23,142 bases of DNA from positions 1 through 23,142 of IMG/VR virus record IMGVR_UViG_3300011432_000227. One strand, 5' to 3'. The notes under the pieces were generated by a model. That model made no database searches. It worked only from the letters and a program-made list of their open reading frames with translations, and was not told where the DNA came from. The stretch comes from a virus. Positions 1 to 7,322 of the stretch are shown one piece after another. The translations under genes were made by a program, and so were the position numbers. The number at the start of each line of letters is the position of its first letter. Position 1 is the first letter of the stretch.

Positions 1-679
1 TAGCAGTAACGTTACTGGGAGCTGTGCTAAATCCGCTAAAAGTCGGCACGTAAGATGAAAGGTCTCCCGGTGATCCATTCTGCAAATCCCACGTATTTGT
101 CCCAGTCTTCCGTAATGTCATCATTACGTTAAGACCAGGATCAGTTAATGCTCCGCTTGATGCTGTGACCGTAACGCCTGATCCCTGCGCTATTGTTAAG
201 CCACCGGCCCCAATTCTACGAAGATATACCATTGAGCCAACAGGAAATGCAACACTTGAATTTGGAGGCACCGTCACGATAACTGCCGTTGCCTTGTTTG
301 AGTCCACAACTTTATACACATCAGACAGAACTAATGTGTAATCGTCCGTTTGTGGGTTTGCCAGGATAAGCGCCGGAGCCTTGCCGTCTAGCACCGCCTG
401 TAAATCTGTTTGATTTGAAAGAGTGCCAGTAATGCTGCCCCAGGTTCCGCCCCCACCACCACCTCCACCAGATGCGTTTACAAAAACCCTAACCTTACCG
501 TCCAGTTGGTCAACGCTAAATGAAGCGTTAGTCCCGGCCCGAAAGTCTATTGCCTGAGTTGTGGCAACTTTTGTTCCCTCAAGGTAGACAGAAATCCCGT
601 CCCGAAAATTAAGATTAATCTCGTTCTCGCTGATAATATCCAGGTCGATCTCGTATGTGAGGACATCTAACTGGATCAT
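1..679 (-). CDS. Fibre-like virion protein, N-terminal part (runs off left edge)
   Basis: An open frame starts at the ATG at 679 and stays open for 226 codons to the window edge, so the C-terminus is missing. The start overlaps the stop of the preceding gene as ATGA, which supports it. The N-terminal 65 residues look like a small beta domain (MIQLDVLTYEIDLD...). A run of seven glycines follows, then the segment WGSITGTLSNQTDLQ, a type common in phage tail fibres and other host-contact proteins. A beta-rich repeat-like region after it has alternating T/V/A/S residues and GAGGLTIAQGSGVTV. Its place after the neck gene and a small structural gene fits a tail fibre, spike or head fibre. The exact role is inferred from composition and position; no enzymatic motif is visible in the part seen. 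Confidence 0.7.
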   Translation of the reverse strand, partial: MIQLDVLTYEIDLDIISENEINLNFRDGISVYLEGTKVATTQAIDFRAGTNASFSVDQLDGKVRVFVNASGGGGGGGGTWGSITGTLSNQTDLQAVLDGKAPALILANPQTDDYTLVLSDVYKVVDSNKATAVIVTVPPNSSVAFPVGSMVYLRRIGAGGLTIAQGSGVTVTASSGALTDPGLNVMMTLRKTGTNTWDLQNGSPGDLSSYVPTFSGFSTAPSNVTA

Positions 680-1032
680 GCTTTTTGATTTTTAAACCCG
701 AAGTAGGCCGTAGACTCAATCATTTTTCTAGGTAAATCGGTCCGGACTATGGCCACGTAATATTCACCTTCTTCAATAAGTGTTTGTGCTGCGGTAAGAT
801 TGATGACCAGTGTTACGTCGCTGTATATCTCGTATGAAATTCCGTTGCTAAGCGTCAGGTTAATGACATTCAGTCGGTCGCCCGGGTTTTTCTTAACCAT
901 AAATTGCCACGTCCATCCGGTAGTCACGGCATCAACCCCGTTCTCGAATAGATTAATTTTAATACGGGCCGCGTAGCCTATATCAATTTTGAACCGGACC
1001 GGCTCCCCGTGATTTACGTTAATCTCATTCAT
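676..1032 (-). CDS. Small virion-associated protein, BppU-like N-terminal style
   Basis: This 118-residue protein begins MNEINVNHGEPV and has alternating hydrophobic strands, including TGWTWQFMVKKNPGD and EEGEYYVAIVRTD. That pattern resembles the beta-sandwich N-terminal domains of phage baseplate-upper or fibre-attachment proteins (BppU type). No catalytic motif or membrane segment is seen. It overlaps the upstream neck gene by 8 bases and its stop overlaps the start of the fibre-like gene as ATGA, so the two are probably translated together. The likely role is a structural adaptor holding the fibre. This is inferred from fold style and context only. Confidence 0.65.
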   Translation of the reverse strand: MNEINVNHGEPVRFKIDIGYAARIKINLFENGVDAVTTGWTWQFMVKKNPGDRLNVINLTLSNGISYEIYSDVTLVINLTAAQTLIEEGEYYVAIVRTDLPRKMIESTAYFGFKNQKA

Positions 1033-1600
1033 TGTTAGTGATAGCCTTATTGACTGAAAAAATTTCCGTCTTCTCCCTGCTTATTGCGCTGATGCCGAAC
1101 TGAAACTCAGTAGCACATCTTTCCGTCCATTTCGGGTACTCGTATGACCCGGCGACACCATTGGCGAAATTATACTGGCTTAGTTTTAAGTAATCAATCA
1201 TGGAAGACTTAAACTTGTAGCACATCCGCTTGATGTTTTTTTCTTTGCTGAACAGTTGAATGTCTGTCGCCAATGCGCTGTTCTCGTCGGTGAAAGAACG
1301 TTCACCGGTTGGGGTGCTGTCCAACTGAGAGAACCCAAGCGAGTAAAAGTAAGCGGTCCACGCAATAAAATCTTTAATGTAGTTTTCGTACAAGGCCGCA
1401 TTAGCCGCGCTAAGCGTGTCACCTTGTGGTGCGTATTGGGTTTCAATCTCTTCGTAAAACTCCGCACCAAGAAACGCCCGTAAATCCATTTGAGCCTCGA
1501 CTACATTCGGTTTGATTTTCTTCTCGTCAATATTTGTTGACAAGAAACAAGCCTCGTTAATGTAGCTCAGGGGAATCAAAAGTTTCGTTATCCTGCTCAT
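1025..1600 (-). CDS. Head-tail connector (neck/adaptor) protein
   Basis: This 191-residue, mostly helical protein follows the portal gene directly with an ATGA overlap, the usual place for a head-completion or adaptor protein. The N-terminal stretch (SYINEACFLSTNIDEKKIKP, then VEAQMDLRAFLGAEFYEEI) resembles a family of Bacteroidota phage proteins in which short helices precede a conserved 'L..LLG..fy..I' segment. A long helical middle (YENYIKDFIAWTAYFYSLG) and a polar C-terminus follow. No enzymatic residues are apparent. The neck role is assigned from position and secondary-structure style rather than a diagnostic motif. Confidence 0.65.
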   Translation of the reverse strand: MSRITKLLIPLSYINEACFLSTNIDEKKIKPNVVEAQMDLRAFLGAEFYEEIETQYAPQGDTLSAANAALYENYIKDFIAWTAYFYSLGFSQLDSTPTGERSFTDENSALATDIQLFSKEKNIKRMCYKFKSSMIDYLKLSQYNFANGVAGSYEYPKWTERCATEFQFGISAISREKTEIFSVNKAITNNE

Positions 1601-3213
1601 ATCTCTTCCGGTTTAACTAACCACGCGTCGATCTGTTCGTCCGTCAATCCGTAGCCCTGCAAAATTATCTTAGCCTGGTCGTAAGTCATAGCGCCCTTTG
1701 CTACTTTAGCCACTATACCGCTCATGCGATTAATGTCGCTTAGTTTCAATCCCTTCAGGGCGTCATTTACCGATGGGGCCGCACTGTCTGGGGATGCTGG
1801 GGTCCCGGGCTGTACTGGCTCACCGGGGGCCGCTGGTGCCGTTACGGGTGTGGGAGCAACCACAGCAACCCTTTTAACCGTCACGCTTGGAATATTGTTC
1901 CGAACAAATTCTGCCTTCTCCTCGTCGTTCATCCACTCCCAAACTTTATCTTCTACTACCACTTGGTTACTGATAGGCATGTGTTGTTTGATCTTAACCC
2001 TTGACGCCGTTTTGTTCGCCATGTTGGGTAGCAAAACATTGTTGTAGAAGTTCTCAAGAATTTGTTGAGGTTCTTTTACCCGGGCCTGCATTAACTCGAC
2101 AGCGGCCCTCATGGCGTTGCCATCAGAACCAAGGGAACTTGCTTGCTGTGGAAGGTTGGCAAGGATGGCGGGAACCTCCGTTGCAATTGTTACTCCCCGG
2201 ATGGCGTTGGTCATGGTGCCGGAAATATTCTCGAAATTGGCGTTAACCGGGAACGCTTGAATACTCGCAACTGAATCTTTATTTATTGACCAGAACGTCA
2301 TGGCGGTTCCAGCTTTGTCGTGGCCCGAAAACATACCTTGCATCAAGTTACCGAACTCAACTCCAACGGTAGTGACTCCATCCCAGTCAGTTCTAACAAC
2401 CCCATCAGTACCGGTTTTCTTAACCTGATATTTAGGGTTCTTGCTCGGTTGTGTTGGGTCCCCGATCATGTTTATCAACACTGACTGAAAGAACCCGTTG
2501 TCAAGCATTTTCTTAATGAACGACTGGACCTGACCATCAACGTAAATCCAGTTTGATCCACTCCAGTACTTAGCCACCGGATAGAATTTATACGGCGCGC
2601 GCGGTGTGCCTTCAAAGTAAATTTGGCCATTGTATTTGTTGGGATCGGCCCCGCTTATTTCCTTGTACCGAGTCACTTTGTCGGCCTCCCATACGTTGTA
2701 AACATTAGTTAGGTCTTGCTTGTAAAGCAGAGTCCCCCAATAAGGATTGTATTTTATCTGCCTGATTTTACGGCTTTCCTCAGCGGTCGGTCGGACGAAC
2801 CGGCATGACTCCATCGACATCAAATAGCAATTCGTAATATCTCCCTTTCGGTCGAACGTGAACCTGGTGGAAAACCCCTCCAGTTTGCTCATGTAGTCGC
2901 ACAGCTGATTATGAAGTTGGCCGAGGGTCGTGCCGTCCTTGTCTACTACGTGGGCCGCCAGGTCGGGGTCTGTGAACCCAGATCCCTGCATGTAGTCAGA
3001 AACCTTACCAAGGCAGGAGATAGCCGTAGGGCTTTGGTTGACAGCCTGAAGAATCCGCAACGGTAGGGCATCATCATCGCCCCACATAATCGTCCCTTCC
3101 CCGGTTAATATCTGTTGGTCGGTGGCCGCCGTCCTTTCGAGCGCCACCGGCTCGGAATGGCTGTAATTAACGGCCGAAGCGTAGATTTGAGAGGTGGCTT
3201 TTTTGCGTCCCAT
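1597..3213 (-). CDS. Portal protein
   Basis: This 538-residue protein matches the pattern of portal proteins of Bacteroidota siphophages. A short basic N-terminus is followed by a helical and beta clip/wing region (residues 50-250, with YPVAKYWSGSNWIYVDGQ at 211-228). A stem-like region includes NISGTMTNAIRGVTIATEVP (329-348) and a helical region around QARVKEPQQILENFYNNVLLP (about 376-396). Residues 451-481 are a Pro/Ala-rich linker, and residues 482-538 form an extra small helical domain ending DEQIDAWLVKPEEI. The portal is the dodecameric DNA channel at one capsid vertex. Here it lies after the capsid gene, and a sugar-modification cassette separates the two, which is unusual. The start at 3213 overlaps the stop of a possible 14-codon leader. 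A predicted late promoter lies upstream. Confidence 0.85.
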   Translation of the reverse strand: MGRKKATSQIYASAVNYSHSEPVALERTAATDQQILTGEGTIMWGDDDALPLRILQAVNQSPTAISCLGKVSDYMQGSGFTDPDLAAHVVDKDGTTLGQLHNQLCDYMSKLEGFSTRFTFDRKGDITNCYLMSMESCRFVRPTAEESRKIRQIKYNPYWGTLLYKQDLTNVYNVWEADKVTRYKEISGADPNKYNGQIYFEGTPRAPYKFYPVAKYWSGSNWIYVDGQVQSFIKKMLDNGFFQSVLINMIGDPTQPSKNPKYQVKKTGTDGVVRTDWDGVTTVGVEFGNLMQGMFSGHDKAGTAMTFWSINKDSVASIQAFPVNANFENISGTMTNAIRGVTIATEVPAILANLPQQASSLGSDGNAMRAAVELMQARVKEPQQILENFYNNVLLPNMANKTASRVKIKQHMPISNQVVVEDKVWEWMNDEEKAEFVRNNIPSVTVKRVAVVAPTPVTAPAAPGEPVQPGTPASPDSAAPSVNDALKGLKLSDINRMSGIVAKVAKGAMTYDQAKIILQGYGLTDEQIDAWLVKPEEI

Positions 3214-3257
3214 TAGGGTACAAATATGGTTCTATACAGTACTGAATTGGATTTCAT
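3213..3257 (-). CDS. Possible 14-codon leader peptide coupled to portal
   Basis: The ATG at 3257 opens a 14-codon frame, MKSNSVLYRTIFVP, whose TAA overlaps the portal ATG as TAATG. It starts 12 bases after the TTTG of the predicted late promoter, so it would be the first start codon on that transcript. Overlapping stop/start junctions are the rule in this window, which gives some weight to translation. An open frame this short can also occur by chance. Confidence 0.35.
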   Translation of the reverse strand: MKSNSVLYRTIFVP

Positions 3258-3268
3258 AAAATAGATAT

Positions 3269-3314
3269 GCAAAGATGGGTCAACGGCCCACTGAAGTAGA
3301 TTTACTAAAAAGTA
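3269..3314 (-). promoter_or_regulatory. Predicted phage late promoter for the portal operon (copy 2)
   Basis: On the minus strand, a 21-base element (3314-3294) starting TACTTTTTAGTAAATC is followed by a 17-base spacer and then ATCTTTGC (3276-3269). The same arrangement, with 20 of 21 element bases identical, the same 17-base spacer and the same ATCTTTGC, precedes the capsid gene at 15662-15617. The spacers themselves differ. ATCTTTG is close to the Bacteroidota -7 box (TAnnTTTG), but no TTG -33 box sits at the usual distance. The element contains the inverted repeat TACT-TTTT-AGTA, as expected for a dimeric activator site. The promoter role is inferred from conserved position and spacing. 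Confidence 0.6.
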
Positions 3315-3539
3315 TCACCATTTCCCCAGGTCACATTTCTCATCCTCAACCCGGGGTTTAAACCACAACGGGCAACCGCATTCAGTACAGATATTCAGCT
3401 TATTTGACGGGCAAGGCTTACAGATTTTGCGCCTTTCCTGCGCGTATGGAGGGTCGAACAGGATGGCGAAGTAGTACCACCCCTTCAGGATATTGCGAAT
3501 TTTCCTAAAAAAGCGGCTTCGAAAGGGCCATATTGTCAT
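3315..3539 (-). CDS. Cys-rich small protein of phage glycan cassettes
   Basis: A 74-residue frame starts at the ATG at 3539, 35 bases inside the end of the preceding glycosyltransferase gene; a longer upstream extension would only shadow that gene. The first 25 residues are basic and aromatic (MTIWPFRSRFFRKI...WYYF), suggesting an amphipathic membrane-contact helix. Residues 40-69 carry CxxC (40, 43), CxxCxC (51, 54, 56) and C69, a zinc-ribbon-like arrangement, and the protein ends EKCDLGKW. Small proteins with this layout and a terminal 'C-x-x-GKW' occur near glycosyltransferases in other phages, as far as I recall; the function is unknown. It is the last gene of the cassette. No terminator is seen after it, so readthrough into the portal operon is possible. 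Confidence 0.7.
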   Translation of the reverse strand: MTIWPFRSRFFRKIRNILKGWYYFAILFDPPYAQERRKICKPCPSNKLNICTECGCPLWFKPRVEDEKCDLGKW

Positions 3540-4209
3540 TGAAATACTTGATTGTTTGGGCTCGGGGTTCGCTATACTGAAACCCCAAATTCCATCGCTT
3601 ATTGATTTCCGACAGCCTGGCGGCATAAAGCGCATGCCGGTCGGCAATCCGTTCGGCACCACCTACGTGCTTGTAATGCAAAAGCATGGCGTCAGTGGCG
3701 GTAAATCTCACGTTTCCGGTCGGCTTGGCTTGGTGACATCCGTACACGTAACCTATTTCTTTAATGGCTTTAGGATTGAAGCAAATGAGTTTTGAATAGT
3801 TGTCATCTGGGATACCGGTGTTTATGTCAAACCAGCTTCCACGTGGAAGCTCATTCGAAAACATATTGTACCCCCTAGTTTTTAATATCGTGCTGCCCAT
3901 TTCTTGAGACACCTGTAAATGGTCTTTCCCTACCATCAAAATCTCGTCCGCGTCGCAAACAATAACCCAATCCGCGTCCGATCCTTTCCATACGTTGTTT
4001 TTGACCTTCAGGTATTCGGCATCATTCAACTGGCCCTCAATTCCGAACATTCGCACCTCGCATCCCATCGCCTCGGCTATTTCGCGGCTGTTGTCTGTGC
4101 TGAAATTGTCGAAGATGGTAATCTTTGAGCAAAAGGATTGGTATTGTTTGATTGTTAAATGGAGCGTTTCAGACTCATTGAAACACAGTATAAATACTTC
4201 TATGGTCAT
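3505..4209 (-). CDS. GT2-like glycosyltransferase
   Basis: The ATG at 4209 gives 234 residues. It is preferred over a TTG 30 bases upstream because it overlaps the stop of a small upstream gene as ATGA. The N-terminus MTIEVFILCFNESETL is the classic GT-A opening, FDNFSTDNSREIAE follows the 'D.STD.S' pattern, and CDADE (residues 85-89) is the DxD-type metal and nucleotide-sugar motif. The C-terminal half has GCHQAKPTGN and LLHYKHVGG, as in GT2-like transferases that act on surface glycans. No membrane segment is seen, so it probably acts in the cytoplasm or in a complex. The sugar donor cannot be told from the sequence. Confidence 0.85.
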   Translation of the reverse strand: MTIEVFILCFNESETLHLTIKQYQSFCSKITIFDNFSTDNSREIAEAMGCEVRMFGIEGQLNDAEYLKVKNNVWKGSDADWVIVCDADEILMVGKDHLQVSQEMGSTILKTRGYNMFSNELPRGSWFDINTGIPDDNYSKLICFNPKAIKEIGYVYGCHQAKPTGNVRFTATDAMLLHYKHVGGAERIADRHALYAARLSEINKRWNLGFQYSEPRAQTIKYFNDNMALSKPLF

Positions 4210-4319
4210 ATCACGTAAAAAATAATCCACAATTCCCAAATTAGTACTATGATCTGAACGCAGAATAAAGCTATATGTAGCTCCCTTGCATATTGGTCAC
4301 ACCACTCAGAAAATTTCAT
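4206..4319 (-). CDS. 37-residue single-pass membrane protein
   Basis: This small gene lies exactly between the methyltransferase and the GT2-like gene. Its ATG overlaps the upstream stop as ATGA (4319-4316) and its TGA overlaps the downstream start as ATGA (4209-4206). The product has a short polar N-terminus (MKFSEWCDQYAREL) and one hydrophobic segment of about 20 residues (HIALFCVQIIVLIWELWIIF), ending almost at once after it. The perfect double overlap in a tightly packed operon is strong evidence that it is translated. The function is unknown; it might anchor a neighbouring enzyme at the inner membrane. Confidence 0.7.
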   Translation of the reverse strand: MKFSEWCDQYARELHIALFCVQIIVLIWELWIIFYVI

Positions 4320-4840
4320 GGCTTCACAAAATAAAAGCTAGCATCCCAACCCTGTTCCGGAATCAGCGTCCACTTGCCGCCGGTAACTTCATCCACTGCG
4401 CGCCTAACCCCATATTGATTATTCGCGATGTCATGCCCGCAAACCAATCCGCCTTTCTTGACCTTCGGCATCCAAGCGTCCAAGTCTTTCTTAACGCAAA
4501 CATACTCATGACAGCAGTCAATATAAAGGCAGTCCAAGGACTCATCCGGAACATGGACGGCCATGTCCCAGCTGATGCCGCGAAGTATTACGGACTTGTC
4601 GCCAAACTCTCGTAACAAGTCCATCGCGTTTACATAGTTCTTTTCGTGCCAGTAATTTTCAAACCCACCGTCGCCGGTCTGACCGGCAATCTTACCCCAT
4701 GAATCAACAGAATATAGCTTTGAGGCTTTCCAGTATTTGAGAATGTCCCGACTAAATAACCCTTCAGCCACGCCTATTTCAGCGACTACCGGGTTAGGCG
4801 GCAGGATGGTGTATAGTTCAGCTCGCGACTTTAGCGACAT
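4316..4840 (-). CDS. Class I SAM-dependent methyltransferase
   Basis: This 174-residue protein has the glycine-rich SAM loop VVAEIGVAEGLFS (residues 18-30), the acidic end of strand 2 (LYSVDSWGK, 42-50), and a later LYIDCCHEY (105-113) followed by KKGGLVCGHDI (128-138). This is the layout of the small Methyltransf_24-type enzymes often found in glycan gene clusters. They methylate small sugars or glycan ends using S-adenosylmethionine. It overlaps the preceding GT25 gene by 10 bases and the following membrane-protein gene by 4. The substrate is unknown; O-methylation of a sugar is inferred from the neighbours. Confidence 0.8.
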   Translation of the reverse strand: MSLKSRAELYTILPPNPVVAEIGVAEGLFSRDILKYWKASKLYSVDSWGKIAGQTGDGGFENYWHEKNYVNAMDLLREFGDKSVILRGISWDMAVHVPDESLDCLYIDCCHEYVCVKKDLDAWMPKVKKGGLVCGHDIANNQYGVRRAVDEVTGGKWTLIPEQGWDASFYFVKP

Positions 4841-5640
4841 TCGGCAAAGTTAAAGTTCTCAGGTGAAAAATCCTCCATGCGCTCCTGATAAACATAGGCG
4901 CTATTCTCCCGGGTCCCGTTAAGTTGCAAAAATCCGCTCCACCGTGTTATCCCGTTGCCGATATCCGATTGTGAATCCATTTGCTTCACACACCCAGGAA
5001 GAAAGGCATAGCACTTTAATCGAGGTTGCAGTAGGATCATGGCCCAATCTATACCGATTGACCGGTGCAAATTCTCATCCAATAAACCTAAAATCTTTTC
5101 GATGCTGTTTTTGTTCACCAGGTAGGCGAACGTGGCGAATGCCCCGAACGTTTGGATTATCCGGTTGTGTGGGGTTATCTGCTTTGCGTCATACCCAAGT
5201 TCCGCGCTGGCGTTATTCCTGACGTCCTTCGATCCTCCCCTGCAATGCCAGTAAGGAGGGTTAACATGGAAGGACGACCCGAGCCAAAATATGTCCCATT
5301 CGTTTCCTTCGAGCCAGTGATTTATAGCGTCCCACCGTTCAGTAAAATCTTCACAGAAAATCAGATCATCCTCCATAACAAACGCATGTTTATCCATGGC
5401 TAACGCATCCTTCATTACCTGAACCTGGGAGAAGTGACACCCCACAGCCCCAGGTGTTCGCCTTAGCATGGTCGCTATCTTTTCAGATGGCGCTAAAACG
5501 TTTTCAACATCTTCAGGTTTCATGCCCCTGGTTCGAGTCGCGCTAAGACCGATTCGGTTTAATTGTTCTGTCATGTGCGTTAACCGATCGGTCCGATGAT
5601 CGAGGTTAACGAATGATGCATAATAGTTTTCTGTTTTCAT
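4831..5640 (-). CDS. Glycosyltransferase family 25 (LPS-type)
   Basis: The ATG at 5640 gives 269 residues and overlaps the upstream stop as ATGA; a start at 5679 would lie inside the previous gene. Residues 6-20 (YASFVNLDHRTDRL) match the GT25 opening, in which a hydrophobic strand is followed by N-L-x-x-R-x-D-R. Next come AVGCHFSQVQVMKDAL (65-80) and the metal-binding FVMEDD (87-92), then a C-terminal half with GAFATFAYLVNK and DWAMI. GT25 enzymes such as the Lex2B/LgtB group add galactose or glucose to LPS or capsule sugars. No transmembrane helix is present. The transferred sugar cannot be determined. Confidence 0.85.
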   Translation of the reverse strand: MKTENYYASFVNLDHRTDRLTHMTEQLNRIGLSATRTRGMKPEDVENVLAPSEKIATMLRRTPGAVGCHFSQVQVMKDALAMDKHAFVMEDDLIFCEDFTERWDAINHWLEGNEWDIFWLGSSFHVNPPYWHCRGGSKDVRNNASAELGYDAKQITPHNRIIQTFGAFATFAYLVNKNSIEKILGLLDENLHRSIGIDWAMILLQPRLKCYAFLPGCVKQMDSQSDIGNGITRWSGFLQLNGTRENSAYVYQERMEDFSPENFNFAECR

Positions 5641-6290
5641 TTTCTGATGTATAAGGCGTCGCCCCAATCTCCAATCCATTTAGTTTCAACCCGGGTAAAT
5701 CCACGATCAAATAAATACCTATCTATCTGTGCGACTTCCCAACATCCCGTGTAGACTTGCGCCTTATTGACTTCAAGGTAAAGCCACTTCATACTATGGA
5801 TAAGTTCGCCCATACCAACCAACACCTGACCCTCAAAGCCCTGCACATCTGCATTTAGGAAATCAAAATCAACAATTTCATGACTAAAAATAAGACTATC
5901 AAGTCTACGCATGGTCACCTGAATATCCCTGATGTAATGGACGTCCGGATGCTGTTGTTTGTGGGTTCCTAATTCCAAAACACTACTTGACTGTCCGGAG
6001 TTGTTAGCGATGTGCAGCGTCACCGGCACGCTATCAACATCGCCAATCGCGTGATTGAAGGCGATGGCCTGTTTGTTGCCTTTCAGTGTCTCTCTTAACC
6101 GTTCAAACATTTCGGGGTTAGGCTCGTACCAAAACTGTTTTGTTACACCCAATTCAAGATAACACGGTGCCTCTTCGCCACGATTGCCACCGACATGGAT
6201 AATCCCTTTTGGTTTAATCCCGTACCGCTCCCATAATCCTGGAATAGGTCGGCCGCGTCTGTCTAGTGTTGTGTTGAAGGGAATTAGCAT
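5637..6290 (-). CDS. FkbM-family methyltransferase
   Basis: This 217-residue protein has the FkbM pattern: IIHVGGNRGEEAPCYLELG (residues 30-48) is the SAM loop, FWYEPNPEMFERL (53-65) is the strand 2 region, and FDFLNADVQGFEGQVL contains the conserved D-x-x-G-x-E. FkbM proteins O-methylate sugars or polyketides using SAM. It overlaps the upstream 61-residue gene by 7 bases and the downstream GT25 gene as ATGA. Together with a second FkbM-like protein at 7092-6466, it suggests that methyl groups are added to a phage-encoded or phage-modified glycan. The target is inferred. Confidence 0.85.
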   Translation of the reverse strand: MLIPFNTTLDRRGRPIPGLWERYGIKPKGIIHVGGNRGEEAPCYLELGVTKQFWYEPNPEMFERLRETLKGNKQAIAFNHAIGDVDSVPVTLHIANNSGQSSSVLELGTHKQQHPDVHYIRDIQVTMRRLDSLIFSHEIVDFDFLNADVQGFEGQVLVGMGELIHSMKWLYLEVNKAQVYTGCWEVAQIDRYLFDRGFTRVETKWIGDWGDALYIRK

Positions 6291-6469
6291 AGTTTAAGAT
6301 ATTTAGACCAAAACTCTCCCTTCATTCCATTTATAGTGATAGCATTACCTTCTGAATGACCATGAACAGCCCGAATAGCGGTAACTTTTTGACAAGTGAA
6401 ATGCCCTAATTTGCTAGACACTAAATCGCCAACTTTTATTGTGGTAGAAAATAATGATAGTAATTTCAT
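6284..6469 (-). CDS. 61-residue protein with SH3-like/KOW-like pattern
   Basis: The ATG at 6469 overlaps the upstream stop as ATGA and is preferred to an in-frame TTG at 6481. The product has strands typical of a small beta barrel: TIKVGDLVSSKLGHF, then CQKVTAIRA and GNAITINGMKGEFWSKYLKLC. The alternation and the 'VGDLV.s' turn resemble SH3-like adaptor domains. No catalytic residues are evident. I do not recognise a family. It lies between two methyltransferase-like genes, so a helper or substrate-binding role is possible but unproven. Confidence 0.6.
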   Translation of the reverse strand: MKLLSLFSTTIKVGDLVSSKLGHFTCQKVTAIRAVHGHSEGNAITINGMKGEFWSKYLKLC

Positions 6470-7092
6470 ACCATTACCCAATCAGTCCTGTCCGACATTT
6501 TAAAGAACGTGCTTTCATTGTATTGAATTGATGGAATGTAAAGTCCTTCAATCAGATCAGCGAGAACCATTATCATATTCATGTCGGCAATTTGGAATAT
6601 GACTTTGTAACCGTGTTTATCGGCGAGTTTTACCCCTGCTTCAAATGTGAATCCGTAGTAAGAATCTCCGGCCCATACGTGGTCGGGGTTGTAGGCGATG
6701 GTGCGGGAGTTGGTGTAGGCTGGGTTAAATTCGGCTATGACTATGGCTGGTTTATAGAACGGTAACTGCTTATCAAGAATCCAATAATCATTTCCGTCAA
6801 TATCAATGCTTATTATTTTAGGCCATGTCATCGATGGATTATCTGTTAACCTTAAACAGTTGTCAACATTCACCGTTCTGCCGATAAGAGAATCAAAACA
6901 CCATACTTCCCATCCTATATTATCCAGATGTCTTGAATTTGATAATACAAATCCATCTCCTGAACCAATGTCGAACATAACTCCCCTTGATAACCCAATA
7001 CAATGCACGATATATTCCAAGTAAAGCCCCTCCCCGTTTTGGCTGTAAAGGTCGCGGCCTTTTATCTCGTACATGCGTTCGATCCAGTTCAT
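6466..7092 (-). CDS. FkbM-like SAM-dependent methyltransferase
   Basis: This 208-residue protein begins with a helix and then DLYSQNGEGLYLEYI (residues 14-28). The SAM loop is VMFDIGSGDGFVLSN (38-52), the strand 2 acid is in WCFDS (64-68), and IISIDIDGNDYWIL (93-106) is followed by PAIVIAEFNPAY (115-126). This D-I-D-G-N-D-Y-W segment marks a subgroup related to FkbM that is common in phage and surface-polysaccharide clusters. It probably methylates a sugar or glycan; the acceptor is unknown. It overlaps the two-pass membrane-protein gene upstream by 4 bases. Confidence 0.75.
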   Translation of the reverse strand: MNWIERMYEIKGRDLYSQNGEGLYLEYIVHCIGLSRGVMFDIGSGDGFVLSNSRHLDNIGWEVWCFDSLIGRTVNVDNCLRLTDNPSMTWPKIISIDIDGNDYWILDKQLPFYKPAIVIAEFNPAYTNSRTIAYNPDHVWAGDSYYGFTFEAGVKLADKHGYKVIFQIADMNMIMVLADLIEGLYIPSIQYNESTFFKMSDRTDWVMV

Positions 7093-7322
7093 AAATCAAA
7101 AGGGCTTTTAAATGTGAGTATGTTTATTATGGCGTTCATAGCTAACATAAATATCAGAAATGCGAAAACTCCAACAACGAAGATTGTCATACCTATAGCC
7201 GGAAGACAAAACCAAGAAGCGTAATCAATATACCTTTCTGGAATATAACCTAATAGAATCGAGCAAAAAACAATTACTGCAAGTAGGTAATAACCAGCAC
7301 CATAAATATAACCCTTATTCAT
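7089..7322 (-). CDS. Small two-pass membrane protein
   Basis: The 77-residue product has two clear hydrophobic segments, about residues 8-26 (YGAGYYLLAVIVFCSILLG) and about 43-68 (IGMTIFVVGVFAFLIFMLAM and on), separated by a short polar loop (YIPERYIDYAS). The start overlaps the upstream stop as ATGA and the stop overlaps the next start as ATGA. It is one of three small membrane proteins in the cassette. The function is unknown. It could dock cytoplasmic transferases and methyltransferases at the inner membrane, or take part in moving a lipid-linked sugar, but no family motif supports either. Confidence 0.7.
   Translation of the reverse strand: MNKGYIYGAGYYLLAVIVFCSILLGYIPERYIDYASWFCLPAIGMTIFVVGVFAFLIFMLAMNAIINILTFKSPFDL

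Noticed and set aside
1256-2246. Several plus-strand frames over the neck and portal genes
   Set aside because: They are shadows of strongly supported minus-strand genes and have skewed composition typical of antisense frames.
3540-3662. An N-terminal extension of the Cys-rich protein to 3662
   Set aside because: The extension lies entirely within the GT2-like gene in another frame and looks like shadow sequence; the ATG at 3539 starts the plausible protein.
4210-4239. A longer GT2-like protein starting at TTG 4239
   Set aside because: The ATG at 4209 fits the family N-terminus and overlaps the stop of the small membrane gene as ATGA.
5641-5679. A longer GT25 protein starting at ATG 5679
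   Set aside because: This start lies inside the FkbM gene. The ATG at 5640 overlaps the FkbM stop as ATGA and begins at the conserved strand.
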